Shown here: positions 50,782 through 59,380 of the stretch, piece after piece
How positions within the stretch are numbered: the stretch's first letter is position 1
Layout: the number at the start of each line of letters is the position of its first letter
Assembly (NCBI GenBank): GCA_902786615.1
Contig: CADADE010000018.1
Span: 1 to 59,641, forward strand
Direction: 5' to 3'
DNA from: Oscillospiraceae bacterium
GTDB lineage: Bacteria; Bacillota_A; Clostridia; Oscillospirales; Oscillospiraceae
DNA length: 59,641 bases
The notes under the pieces: generated by a model
Databases searched by the model: none
What the model was told of the DNA's origin: nothing
The model's input: the letters and a program-made list of their open reading frames with translations, nothing else
Made by a program: the position numbers and the translations under genes

Positions 50782-51144
50782 ATGAAGGAAGTTTATGATT
50801 TTTTCTGCGCGGCGAGCGTCTGCTTTCTCGCCGTCTGCGCAGGCAGCCAGCCGCACCTGTATCCCTTTGAAAGATTTTTCCTCCATCAGGGACGGCTCTA
50901 TTTCCGCACCGGCCGAGCGGAGGCCGTCACCCAGCAGCTGCACCTGAACCCGCGGCTGGAGCTTTGCGCCGTGATGGAGGATGGGCGGATCAGCGTGGAG
51001 GGCAGCGCCGTTCTCGACAACGACCGCGTTGTCCGCAGCGCCCTGCTTTCAGGCGATGACGACGCCGAGCTCTGGTATCTGCGCAACTGTACGCTCACCC
51101 GCTTTTCGCTCGACGAGCCGCCAATGAGCCGCCGCATCGTATGA
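50782..51144 (+). CDS. Pyridoxamine-5'-phosphate-oxidase-like split-barrel protein
   Basis: The 120-residue protein fits the short flavin-binding split-barrel family: FFCAASVCFLAVCAGSQPHLYP, RLYFRTGRAEAVTQQL and LELCAVMEDGRISVEGSAV. The family includes flavin- and heme-handling proteins, so the exact reaction is unknown. AGGAG precedes the ATG. Confidence 0.75.
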   Translation: MKEVYDFFCAASVCFLAVCAGSQPHLYPFERFFLHQGRLYFRTGRAEAVTQQLHLNPRLELCAVMEDGRISVEGSAVLDNDRVVRSALLSGDDDAELWYLRNCTLTRFSLDEPPMSRRIV

Positions 51145-51226
51145 GCGTTTTCATTTTTGACTGTACATTTTCGCCCGCGTGTAGTATGATGACCCCTGCA
51201 CAATTCATCAGAAACAGGAGCATACT

Positions 51227-52363
51227 ATGAACCAGAAAGAACTTGGAGAAATCCGCCGCCGCTTTCGGCTGGATCGCAACAATATTCAGCACATCTACGG
51301 CTGCTATGTCAACACCAATAAGGAAATCATCACGAGCTTTGACGAATCCCTCGGCCTTCTGAGCCAGACGGAGACGGAAAAGTATCTCGGCCTGCTGAAA
51401 AAGACGCTCTCAGGCGCCCTGGGCAAAAACCTGCTGGATATCAGCTTTGCCACCAGAGAGGTCATGGACGGGGAGCAGTATCGGCTTCTCAGTCAGCTTC
51501 GCAAATCGGAGCTGCAGGATGCGTCCCTGCGGGAGGAATTCTGCCGCAGCATCGTGGAAAAGCTCGATATGGAGGAGCGCAACTACCTCATTCTCATGGC
51601 CTATGATGTCTACGACGTGCCGCATTACGGCAAGGACGGACTGCGCGACGAGGACAACGGGGGAGACCTGTACAAATACTTCGTCTGCTGCGTCTGCCCG
51701 GTGAAGGAGGGCAAGGCGGAGCTCGGCTACGCCCCGGAGGAAAAGCGCTTCCACAGCGCGGCCATCGGTCAGGTGGCCGGGGCGCCCGAGCTGGGTTTTC
51801 TCTTCCCGGCCTTCGACGGACGTGCAACCAATATCTATAACGCCCTTTTCTACACCAAAGACAGCGGCAAGGAACACGAGGATTTTGTGGACGCCGTTTT
51901 CCGCACCCAGGCGCCCATCCCCGCCGGGCGGCAGAAGGAGCTGTTCGGGGAGATGCTGGGCCAGAGCCTGGAGGAGGAGTGCAGCTTCGACGTGGTGCAG
52001 GCTGTGCACGAGCAGCTTTCCGAGCGCATGACCATCCATAAGGAGAGCAAGGACCCGGAGCCGCTCACCATCAGCGACAAGGAGATGGGGGATATCCTCG
52101 AAAACAGCGGCGTCAGCCCCGAGCGCGCGGAGGCCTTCTGCCGTCGCTGCGAGGAGGAGCTGGGGGAGGACACCCCGCTGCGCCCGGCCAACATCTCCAG
52201 CGCCAGCCGCATGGAGATCCAGACGCCGGAGGTCAAGATCAGCGTCGACCCCAAGCACAGTCACCTGATCCAGACCCGCGTGATCGACGGGCACAAGTAC
52301 ATCCTGATTTCTGCCGACGCGGGCGTCGAGCTCAACGGCCTGGCTGTGGAAATCAAAGAGTAA
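51227..52363 (+). CDS. DUF4317 protein
   Basis: The 378-residue protein matches DUF4317 in its opening (ELGEIRRRFRLDRNNIQHI, GCYVNTNKEIITSF). It continues with YLILMAYDVYDVPHYGKDG and a C-terminal region with IQTRVIDGHKYILISAD. The family is widespread in Clostridia and of unknown function. A convergent terminator follows. Confidence 0.85.
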   Translation: MNQKELGEIRRRFRLDRNNIQHIYGCYVNTNKEIITSFDESLGLLSQTETEKYLGLLKKTLSGALGKNLLDISFATREVMDGEQYRLLSQLRKSELQDASLREEFCRSIVEKLDMEERNYLILMAYDVYDVPHYGKDGLRDEDNGGDLYKYFVCCVCPVKEGKAELGYAPEEKRFHSAAIGQVAGAPELGFLFPAFDGRATNIYNALFYTKDSGKEHEDFVDAVFRTQAPIPAGRQKELFGEMLGQSLEEECSFDVVQAVHEQLSERMTIHKESKDPEPLTISDKEMGDILENSGVSPERAEAFCRRCEEELGEDTPLRPANISSASRMEIQTPEVKISVDPKHSHLIQTRVIDGHKYILISADAGVELNGLAVEIKE

Positions 52364-52365
52364 CC

Positions 52366-52412
52366 CAAAAAACAAGGCGGTACCCGACTTGAATCGGATA
52401 CCGTCTTGTTTT
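52366..52412. terminator. Bidirectional terminator
   Basis: AAACAAG-G-CGGTA-C-CCGA (52370-52387) pairs with TCGG-A-TACCG-T-CTTGTTT (52394-52411), with an A run before and a T run after. It lies between convergent genes. Confidence 0.85.
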
Positions 52413-53652
52413 ACTCTTCCGTGATCCTGCGGCACTCGATGTAGTAGCGCTTTTCCCAGGCATGGCCCATGGAAAAGGTCTTGCGCGGCAGAACGCCGTC
52501 CATCACGATGCTGCGGAAAAAATCGTCCTTGGAAATCTTCGGCAGCAGAAACGCGATCGAGCCGACGCGCTTGGCAAGCCTGACAGCGGTGCTCTCCTCA
52601 TGCACATAGTCGATGCTGCCGCCGCTTTCGCTGAGAAAGCGGTCCAGCAGCGGCTGCAAAATGGCAACCGGGAGCGAGCCCTTTGCCTTGTCGAGAAACA
52701 GCGTGCCCTGCCGCTCACCCGACTGCCAGTCCACCAGCAGACCGCCGGGACCGCACACGTCCTTTGCCGCAAGCAGGAGCTTGTTGACCGGTACGTCCGT
52801 CAGCAGACGGTGGATGGGCTCAAACTTCTGGGATTTGTCCCGGATGTTTTGCAGCTCCACCATGGCGTAGCGCGCGGGATGCTGTGTCCCGGCAAGCTCC
52901 GGGCGCGCCTTCTTCAAGCACTCCCAGCAGGTCTTGGCCGTGGCGAGAGAGTGGTTTCCGTCGCCCACCGCGTAAAGGAGCGGGGCTTTGCCGGTCCCGG
53001 CAAAGCGCGCGCGGGTTTCCTGCTCATAAGTGTCCAGCGCGGCGTCCAGGGCCTCAGCGGCGGCGCCCTGCACAAGCCGACCTTCCACCTCGTCCCCGCC
53101 CTGCATGAGGGAGAAACGGTACACCCGCGGCAGCGAATTCTTTTTACGCTCCAGAGAGTCAAGCACCTGCCCGGATTCGTCGTCCATCAGCAGCATGACG
53201 TGGCTGGTTTCCAATGCCGCCCCGCGGCGGATGCGCACACGCGGGGGGATGCGCGAGACGACGGTCTGCTCGGTCGCGCGCACGGCAGAGGCTGCGTCAT
53301 TCTGGTAGTCGTATTCCTCCAGATCGATCACGCCTACCACGCCGCGGCGTATGGAACCGTCAAACAGGCGGCGCTCCACATAAATATAGGCGTTCGGGAA
53401 GCGGCGAAAAACGTCCGATTCCAGATAGCGGCGCATATGCTCGTTGATGGAGGTGATGCGCGCTTCTTCGCTTTTGCCGAGCTCCGCTTCGGGGAAGGTG
53501 ATGTGGTAGGCAGAGGGCTTGTCCGCAACACGCTCGCGCACCTCCCGCCAATATTCCGGCTGCGAGGTGAACTGATCGCAAGCGATTACCGCCCAATCCT
53601 CAAGAAGCTCCTCGCGCGGGATCAGAAGCTCACTTGCCTGAAAAACAGCCAT
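52411..53652 (-). CDS. DUF1015 protein
   Basis: The protein of about 413 residues begins MAVFQASELLIPREELLEDW and has the family features VIACDQFTSQPEYW, AYHITFPEAELGKS, LLYAVGDGNHSLATAKTCWE and ARYAMVELQNI. The conserved GDGNHSLATA motif suggests a nucleotide- or metal-dependent activity, but no reaction is established. ATG 53652 is 9 bases after AGGGGG. A GTG two codons earlier is possible. Confidence 0.85.
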   Translation of the reverse strand: MAVFQASELLIPREELLEDWAVIACDQFTSQPEYWREVRERVADKPSAYHITFPEAELGKSEEARITSINEHMRRYLESDVFRRFPNAYIYVERRLFDGSIRRGVVGVIDLEEYDYQNDAASAVRATEQTVVSRIPPRVRIRRGAALETSHVMLLMDDESGQVLDSLERKKNSLPRVYRFSLMQGGDEVEGRLVQGAAAEALDAALDTYEQETRARFAGTGKAPLLYAVGDGNHSLATAKTCWECLKKARPELAGTQHPARYAMVELQNIRDKSQKFEPIHRLLTDVPVNKLLLAAKDVCGPGGLLVDWQSGERQGTLFLDKAKGSLPVAILQPLLDRFLSESGGSIDYVHEESTAVRLAKRVGSIAFLLPKISKDDFFRSIVMDGVLPRKTFSMGHAWEKRYYIECRRITEE

Positions 53653-53787
53653 GTGCACATACCCCCTGCTTTTGAATTTTTTGCCATTATACCATGCCCT
53701 CGTAAAATTGGCTATAGTAAAAACGGATGGAATCCACCGGTGTTTCCTTGCTTATCCATTGCATGTTTTCCCTGTCTGCGTTAGAAT

Positions 53788-54951
53788 ATGCCCATGGAAA
53801 AGAGCGCTGTGAAAAAACGCGGCCCTGCCGCCATCCTTGCTCTCTGCCCAGCGGCGCATGGGATCGCGCTGCTGGGCGGGGGGATCGTTGCCGCTTTTTT
53901 CGCCCTGCGGCATGACAGGGCGCTGATGCAGGCGCTGTCGGCGGGGCTGGTGCAGCCGCTGCATCACTTTCTTGCCCGGCTTACGGCACTTTTCCCTTTT
54001 TCCCTGGCGGAGTGGCTGTATGCTGCGTTTCTTGCCGGAGGGCTTCTTTACATACTGAGAGAGTGCATCCTGCTTCTTGTCCGGCCCGAGCGCCTGAAGC
54101 GCCTGTACCGCCTGACGGTCCGCCTTGCCGCGCTGGGCCTTGGCGTCTATGCGCTTTTTTGTCTGCTGTGGGGTGTTTACTATTACGGGGATGATTTTAT
54201 CGCCCGCAGCGGCCTGAATAGCGCCGAGATCAGCGCTGAGGAGTTGGAGCTTGTGACGCTCTACTTTGCCGACCGGCTGAACGAATACAGCGCGGCGATC
54301 CCACGGAATGCGGATGGGCTTTGCCGCACGGACAGGGGAGCGGTACTCGAAAGCTCACCGACGGTTTTTCGGGCGGCGGCAGAGAAATACCCCTGCCTCA
54401 ATGGCCCGGAGGTACCGGCAAAGGGCATGTTCTTTTCCCGGATCATGAGCATCATCGACTTTACAGGCTTCTTCTGTCCCTTTACTGCCGAGGCAAACGT
54501 CAACACGGATTTCCCGGCGGCGCTTTTTGCCGCTACCGTCGCCCATGAGCTGTCCCATCAGCGGGGAGTGGCAAAGGAGCAGGAGGCGAACTTTGTCGCG
54601 GTGCTGGCGTCATTGGAGAGCGGGGACGCGGATTATGGCTATTCCGCCTGTATGATGGCCTATGTGCATCTTGGAAACGCCCTGGCGGGCGTCAATCCCG
54701 AAGCCTTGGGGATGATCTACAGCGGCCTGGACGCGGGAGTCAAGGCGGATCTGCGGGAAAACAATGCCTACTGGGCGCGGTTTGAAACACCGGTGCAGAC
54801 GGTGACGAACACGGTCTATGAGGGCTTTCTGCAAAGCTACGGACAGACGCTCGGCATGCGCAGCTACGGCGCCTGTGTGGATCTGCTGGTCAATTACTAT
54901 GCCGCGGACGCACGGGCGCACTTTGCCGCCGGGGGAGCCACCGAAAAATAA
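53788..54951 (+). CDS. DUF3810 membrane-bound metallopeptidase-like protein
   Basis: The 387-residue protein has three N-terminal hydrophobic helices (~15-40, ~65-90, ~112-132). A soluble part carries VAHELSHQRGVAKEQEANFV (~250-270), an HExxH zinc site with a downstream Glu. This is the DUF3810 plan. The substrate is unknown. The start is uncertain: ATG 53788 and ATG 53794 are both in frame and neither has a strong ribosome site. Confidence 0.8.
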   Translation: MPMEKSAVKKRGPAAILALCPAAHGIALLGGGIVAAFFALRHDRALMQALSAGLVQPLHHFLARLTALFPFSLAEWLYAAFLAGGLLYILRECILLLVRPERLKRLYRLTVRLAALGLGVYALFCLLWGVYYYGDDFIARSGLNSAEISAEELELVTLYFADRLNEYSAAIPRNADGLCRTDRGAVLESSPTVFRAAAEKYPCLNGPEVPAKGMFFSRIMSIIDFTGFFCPFTAEANVNTDFPAALFAATVAHELSHQRGVAKEQEANFVAVLASLESGDADYGYSACMMAYVHLGNALAGVNPEALGMIYSGLDAGVKADLRENNAYWARFETPVQTVTNTVYEGFLQSYGQTLGMRSYGACVDLLVNYYAADARAHFAAGGATEK

Positions 54952-54975
54952 TAAAGCAAAAAGCGAAAAAATCAC

Positions 54976-55003
54976 TTGACAAATCCCGAAAAGAATGTAT
55001 AAT
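54976..55003 (+). promoter_or_regulatory. Promoter of tRNA-Gln(CTG)
   Basis: TTGACA (54976-54981) and TATAAT (54998-55003), 16 bases apart, both consensus, 12 bases before the tRNA. Confidence 0.88.
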
Positions 55004-55015
55004 AGCTTTGCGTTT

Positions 55016-55089
55016 AGCGGGATTGTGTAAAGGTAGCACAGCGGACTCTGACTCCGTATGTGAGGGTTCGAATCCTTCTCCCGCTGCCA
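55016..55089 (+). tRNA. tRNA-Gln (anticodon CTG)
   Basis: This is a 74-base cloverleaf with CCA. The anticodon loop is CTCTGAC and the acceptor AGCGGGA pairs fully with TCCCGCT. It borders the degraded conjugative element, so it could be that element's integration site, but no second attachment copy is visible. Confidence 0.94.
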
Positions 55090-55094
55090 CTTTT

Positions 55095-55127
55095 AAGCCT
55101 CAAATCCAATGGGTTTGAGGCTTTTTT
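55095..55127 (+). terminator. Terminator of tRNA-Gln(CTG)
   Basis: AAGCCTCAAA (55095-55104) pairs with TTTGAGGCTT (55114-55123), followed by TTTT. Confidence 0.88.
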
Positions 55128-55461
55128 GTTTACATCAAGAACTTTTTAAGGCGAAATGGCCCGAACCGCATCTTTCGACGCAGCCTCTTGTCACTTTTGT
55201 CACACCTATTTTGCAAGTTTCGTGCCGGATATTGTCGATTTGCCGCGCTATCCGCCTCTGAATCGCCATAATACATTCCGAAATTTGCTTTGCGCAGAGC
55301 CCTGAAATTTGCGTCCGTAAAGCCTTTTTTGCGCCTGCAAATGGCCGAGTGATGACAAAAATGATGACAAAAATTTGACCGACAAATATCGTCAAAACCC
55401 GCACAGCGCAAGGCTTTCAGCGATTGCGTTCACTCCAAAAGCGAAAAAAGTCCCCTCCTTT
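55128..55461. other. Gene-free stretch between tRNA-Gln and the parA relic
   Basis: No convincing gene is seen in about 330 bases. A direct repeat ATGACAAAAATGATGACAAAAAT lies at about 55352-55374. The base mix changes from the neighbouring chromosome to more AT-rich. It probably contains the element junction, but I could not fix an attachment site. Confidence 0.35.
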
Positions 55462-55496
55462 AACCGCCTTGTTCAGTTTGAATGAGGCGGTTTTTG
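55462..55496 (+). terminator. Hairpin upstream of the parA relic
   Basis: AACCGCCT (55462-55469) pairs with AGGCGGTT (55485-55492), followed by TTTGC. It is terminator-like and sits just before the GGAGGTG ribosome site of the parA relic. Confidence 0.55.
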
Positions 55497-55517
55497 CTTT
55501 TTGGAGGTGTTTTTCAT

Positions 55518-56519
55518 ATAAGCGAAAAATGCAAGGTAATCGCAATCGCAAACCAAAAAGGTGGCGTTGGCAAGACCACCACCTGCGCCAATCTCGGTAT
55601 CGGTCTTGCCCAGGAGGGAAAGCGCGTCCTGTTGGTGGATTCTGACCCGCAGGGCTCGCTGACCATCTCTCTTGGCTTCACAGAGCCGGACAAGCTGTCT
55701 TTCACGCTGGCAACGGCCATGAGCCGTGTTGTGGAGGATCAGGAGATTTCGCCCGGTGAAAGTATCCTGCACCATGCCGAGAACGTCGATCTCGTCCCCG
55801 CCAACATTGAACTTGCCGGGATGGAGGTTTCTCTCATCAATGCGATGTCCCGCGAGAAGGTACTCAAGCAATACCTGGAGCCCTTGAAGCGGGACTATGA
55901 CTATATCCTCATAGACTGTATGCCCTCCCTGGGGATGCTGACGATCAATGCGCTCGCGGCGGCGGACATTGTTCTTGTCCCGGCCCAGCCGCAGTTTCTC
56001 TCCGCGAAGGGCCTTGAACAGCTCTTGCAGACAGTGAACAAGGTGCAACGGCAGATCAACCGCAATCTCAGGATCGACGGCATCCTGCTCACTATGGCGG
56101 ACAACCGGACGAATTACTCCAAAGAGGTCGGCGCACTGCTGCGCTCTACCTACGGCTCAAAGGTCAAGGTCTTTGACACGGAGATTCCCCGGTCTGTCCG
56201 GGCGGCTGAAATCAGCGCCGAGGGCAAGAGCATCTACGCCCACGATCCCCATGGAAAAGTTTCTGAGGCATACCGCTCTCTCACGGGGGAGGTGTTGAAG
56301 ATTGAAAAGCAGCGCGAAAAACATAAGTCTGACCCTCTCGATGACCTTTTCTCCACGGAGGAGGAACGGTCAAAGGATGTGGTCGATTCAATCGTCAACA
56401 TCCCTCTCTCACAGCTCCATGACTTTCCCAACCATCCCTTCAAGGTGCGGGATGACGAAAAAATGCAGGCAATATGGACTGCTCCATTTTCCTCGGCGGT
56501 AAGGAGCCGACCACACTGA
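55518..56519 (+). pseudogene. parA: parA of a conjugative element, start codon altered and run-on end
   Basis: The ParA part (about 270 residues) is intact in frame: KVIAIANQKGGVGKTTTCAN (Walker A'), VDSDPQGSLTISLGF, YILIDCMPSLGMLTINALAA. The start expected 8 bases after GGAGGTG reads ATA (55518-55520) where relatives have ATG. An in-frame ATG at 55482 has no ribosome site. The normal stop is missing: after KIEKQREKH the frame runs into the parB sequence and then, after a deletion, to 56519. Conjugative elements of Clostridia carry this ParA type. Confidence 0.75.
56302..56468 (+). pseudogene. parB: parB stub, frameshifted and truncated
   Basis: TTG 56302 opens KSSAKNISLT, the usual start of the element's ParB. 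The match then jumps to the parA frame (LDDLFSTEEERSKDVVDSI, IPLSQLHDFPNHPFKVRDDE) through a one-base shift near 56330. It breaks off after MQ at about 56468. The rest of ParB (nuclease-like core and HTH) is missing. Confidence 0.65.
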
Positions 56520-56869
56520 AAGAGCTGGCAACTGCCTTGGGCAAGGAGACCATCGACACCTTCAACACCGGTGAGAGCCGGGGCCGCGAGGTATCGCACA
56601 GCCTTAACTATCAGAAGCTCGGCAAAGAGCTTATGAGTGTGGATGAGCTTGCCGTCCTGGACGGCGGCAAGTGCATACTACAGCTTCGCGGTGTTCGCCC
56701 TTTTCTCTCGGACAAGTACGACATTACAAAGCACCCCAACTATAAGCTCACGGCGGACTTCAATGAGCGCAACACCTTCAATGTGCAGGAATACCTGCAG
56801 CATCGGCTGAAGCTTAAAGAAAATGAGGTATGCAGTGTGTATGAGGCCGATCTTTCTGGCGACGAATAG
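56474..56869 (+). pseudogene. C-terminal fragment of a VirD4/TraG coupling protein
   Basis: The 131-residue frame begins MDCSIFLGGKEPTTLKELAT and continues with ETIDTFNTGESRGRE, HSLNYQKLGKELMSVDELAV and LQLRGVRPFLSDKYDITKHP. This is the tail of the type IV coupling protein of conjugative elements. The first ~450 residues, including the Walker A motif, are gone. It is fused to the parB stub, showing a large internal deletion. The usual following genes of the transfer module are also absent. Confidence 0.8.
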
Positions 56870-56885
56870 CGTGAGCGATCCACCC

Positions 56886-56922
56886 ATTCCCCAAAAATGA
56901 AAAGATTTCGATTTTGGGGAAT
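56886..56922. terminator. Hairpin after the coupling-protein relic
   Basis: ATTCCCCAAAA (56886-56896) pairs with TTTTGGGGAAT (56912-56922). It may be a terminator in either direction; the -35 box of the next gene overlaps its end. Confidence 0.5.
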
Positions 56923-56950
56923 GGACTGTGCTTGGCAGAAAGCTTATAAT
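56922..56950 (+). promoter_or_regulatory. Promoter of the first lipoprotein gene
   Basis: TGGACT (56922-56927) and TATAAT (56945-56950) are 17 bases apart, about 65 bases before the ATG. Confidence 0.6.
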
Positions 56951-57015
56951 AACTGCCTGACCTCTGATTGGGCCGGAAATCAAGCGAAAAACCATGTTTT
57001 TGAAAGGAAACATCT

Positions 57016-57447
57016 ATGAACAAGAGAATAATCACTGTTTTGATTGCCCTGCTGACTGCCCTGATGCTGGTCGGATGCAAGGCAAAGGACAGCAAGCCAA
57101 GCTTGGAGATCATGCCCAATGATGACAACACCATTTCCATCACGGCTGATAAAGCGGGAATCAGCGGAGGCGGCGGCGCGGACATCACCGTGTCCGAGGG
57201 CCAAAAGCTGGTCATTGACTCGACGCTCAGCAAGGGCGAAATTCAAATCAGGTTCTTCCACGACGAAGCTCCCGCAAATCCCGACGCCTCCGTGGATGAG
57301 ATTTTTCATACAAATGATGCTCCCACGCTGGACGTTACCGTGAGTGCTGCCGGAACGACTGAGCATACCGTTGATCCCGGCAACTACACGATCATGGTTA
57401 ACATCCTGAAAACGACTACGGGAACAATTATCATCAGTGCCAAGTAA
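57016..57447 (+). CDS. Small lipoprotein (143 aa)
   Basis: The signal peptide has lipobox LVGC (Cys 22), so the mature protein should be lipid-anchored on the outer face of the membrane. The rest is a beta-rich domain (LVIDSTLSKGEIQIRFFHD ... YTIMVNILKTTTGTIIIS). The first ~35 residues closely resemble those of the lipoprotein at 58827, while the C-terminal parts differ. The function is unknown. GAAAGGA precedes the ATG. Confidence 0.78.
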   Translation: MNKRIITVLIALLTALMLVGCKAKDSKPSLEIMPNDDNTISITADKAGISGGGGADITVSEGQKLVIDSTLSKGEIQIRFFHDEAPANPDASVDEIFHTNDAPTLDVTVSAAGTTEHTVDPGNYTIMVNILKTTTGTIIISAK

Positions 57448-57533
57448 AACTTATAAGCATTTTTAAGACTTTTCCACTACGGGCATTCATGATATAATCA
57501 TCTCGGCAAATCGAAATCTGAGGAGGGTGCAAT

Positions 57534-58109
57534 ATGGACAGACCGATCCTGTATGTGAATGCCTGTGTGCGAAAAGAGTCCAGAACCGGAAGTCTGGCGG
57601 AAAAGCTGCTCGCCAGGCTGGACAGGCCGTTTGAAGAAATCCGATTGGAGGATATCTCCTTTCCCGCCGTCGATGAAGAGTATCTCAACAAGCGCGATTG
57701 GCTCATCTCGGAGGAAGCGTTTCATGATCCGCTGTTTGACTTCGCCCGTCAGTTTTCCGAAGCGGAGGACATCGTGATTGCGGCTCCCTATTGGGATCTC
57801 TCTTTTCCGGCCATGGTAAAGCAGTATCTGGAACAGATCACGGTTGTGGGGATCACCTTCAAGTATTCGGAAGAGGGCGTCCCCATTGGGCTTTGCAGGG
57901 CAAAAAGACTATTCTATGTGACCACAGCCGGAGGATTTTTCGCTCCGGAGGAATATGGCTTCGGCTATGTGAAAGCGCTGGCGCAGAATTACTATGGGAT
58001 TCAGGACGTCAGGAAAGTGGAAGCGCTCGGGCTCGATATCCATGGTGCCGATGTCGATGCAATCATGACGTCTGCGGCAGACTGGCTGCAAAGTATGAAC
58101 CTGGCCTGA
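57534..58109 (+). CDS. Flavodoxin-fold NAD(P)H oxidoreductase (AzoR-like)
   Basis: The 191-residue protein has the flavodoxin-like fold of AzoR/NQO enzymes. ILYVNACVRKESRTGSLAE binds FMN phosphate, and APYWDLSFPAMVKQYLEQI then VVGITFKY and VTTAGGFF form the flavin and nicotinamide sites. It probably reduces quinones or azo compounds with NAD(P)H. GGAGGG precedes the ATG. Confidence 0.85.
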   Translation: MDRPILYVNACVRKESRTGSLAEKLLARLDRPFEEIRLEDISFPAVDEEYLNKRDWLISEEAFHDPLFDFARQFSEAEDIVIAAPYWDLSFPAMVKQYLEQITVVGITFKYSEEGVPIGLCRAKRLFYVTTAGGFFAPEEYGFGYVKALAQNYYGIQDVRKVEALGLDIHGADVDAIMTSAADWLQSMNLA

Positions 58110-58209
58110 CAACTTCCAGTTTGTCGAGTTGTTAAAATATGCAACTGTGGGCTTTCCTCTCTCCACGCACTGTGATATACTCTTCTCCGTTGTGGAAAAG
58201 GAGGAGCCT

Positions 58210-58383
58210 ATGGATTTTACACACGACGATCAGAACTGGAACAGGCTGACCTACAAAGAGAAAAACCATCAGCTTTTTCTCAAACAGAAAGCTGTTCTGG
58301 ATAAGTTTATGGAGCGCGGCGCGATCTCGAAGGCGCAGCACGATAAGAGCCTGCATGATCTCAGAGGAGTGATTTCGCAATGA
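58210..58383 (+). CDS. Small conserved protein upstream of the deformylase (57 aa)
   Basis: The product MDFTHDDQNWNRLTYKEKNH then a helix LFLKQKAVLDKFMERGAISK is entirely helical and charged. AAAGGAGG is 6 bases before the ATG. It overlaps the next gene by 4 bases, so a joint role is likely. The function is unknown. Confidence 0.65.
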   Translation: MDFTHDDQNWNRLTYKEKNHQLFLKQKAVLDKFMERGAISKAQHDKSLHDLRGVISQ

Positions 58384-58790
58384 TTAAGCCGATCATCAAA
58401 GATCCCATCTTTCTTGCACAGAAGTCCGCACCGGCTGTGCTGGCGGATCTTCCTGTTGCCCAGGATTTGCGTGACACCCTTGCAGCTCATCGTGACGGCT
58501 GTGTAGGGATGGCGGCGAACATGATCGGTGTTGCCAGGAGAATCATTATTTTTGATGATAACGGCATCGCTTCTGTCATGTTTAATCCCGAAATCATAAA
58601 ATCCTCCGGCCCGTATGAGGCGGAGGAAGGCTGCCTGTCTCTCACCGGAACGAGGAAAGCAAAAAGATACCGTTCCATCAAAGTGCGGTATCAGAACGAG
58701 CGATTTGAAACGCGGCTCAAGACCTATACCGGCTGGACCGCGCAGATTATTCAGCATGAAATAGATCACTGCAACGGTATCCTCATATGA
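58380..58790 (+). CDS. def: Peptide deformylase, variant motif 1
   Basis: The 136-residue protein is short for a deformylase but keeps EEGCLSL (motif 2, metal Cys) and QHEIDHCNG (motif 3, metal His pair and Glu). Motif 1 reads CVGMAANMIG, where the usual GxGLAAPQ Gln is Asn. The Gln normally helps the oxyanion, so activity may be altered. Such AAN forms recur in Clostridia from memory. It is translationally coupled to the 57-residue protein. Confidence 0.85.
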   Translation: MIKPIIKDPIFLAQKSAPAVLADLPVAQDLRDTLAAHRDGCVGMAANMIGVARRIIIFDDNGIASVMFNPEIIKSSGPYEAEEGCLSLTGTRKAKRYRSIKVRYQNERFETRLKTYTGWTAQIIQHEIDHCNGILI

Positions 58791-58826
58791 GAAATCACTG
58801 CCCCGAAGGAAAGGGAAACAACAACT

Positions 58827-59336
58827 GTGAATAAAAGAATAGGCACAATTTTCTTTGCCTTGCTGATTGCTTTCCTGTTAGTCGGCTGTAAGGCAAAAGA
58901 CAGTGAACCAAATCCGGAGATCAACCCCATCAGTCAAAATGAACCTGTCACAGTTGAGGCCGGAGCTTCCGTCATAAATAATCCCTCTGAACAGCCATCC
59001 GGTCAAGATCAGAAATCTGCTGCCGAACGGTTTGTTGGCGTGATGGGATCAGAATTCATGATTCCGGAGGGCTTCATCCAACTGGATGAAAGTCCGAGTA
59101 TCGGATATCAATATACGTTCTGGCATCCGGATCAAGAGATTCGGATTGTGGTCTATGAAATCGCTCCAGGAACTATTCCGGAAGGAGCGTATAACAATAA
59201 CGGAGAAGAGATTTTCTACTCCAAGGAGAGTTCAACCGACAATGGATTGAAGACTTTCTGGATCACTTATCCGACTGCCAAGAGAGAATATGGCGATTCC
59301 ATTACGGCAGAGTTTGAGAAGCACTTTCGTTTCTGA
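58827..59336 (+). CDS. Lipoprotein, paralogue of the 57016 gene
   Basis: The 169-residue protein begins MNKRIGTIFFALLIAFLLVG with lipobox LVGC and KAKDSEPNPEINP, nearly the same as the 57016 lipoprotein. The body differs: a disordered linker then EFMIPEGFIQLDESPSIGYQ and a beta domain. The start, at GTG 58827, gives the M of MNKRI. The function is unknown. Confidence 0.75.
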   Translation: MNKRIGTIFFALLIAFLLVGCKAKDSEPNPEINPISQNEPVTVEAGASVINNPSEQPSGQDQKSAAERFVGVMGSEFMIPEGFIQLDESPSIGYQYTFWHPDQEIRIVVYEIAPGTIPEGAYNNNGEEIFYSKESSTDNGLKTFWITYPTAKREYGDSITAEFEKHFRF

Positions 59337-59380
59337 TTCATAAGCAAATCATAACAATAAGAACCTACGCTAATTTGCCT

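Noticed and set aside
55130..55411. Minus-strand frames of 89-93 residues after tRNA-Gln
   Set aside because: Their residue patterns are not protein-like, two frames overlap each other, and neither has a ribosome site. The stretch is left as non-coding.
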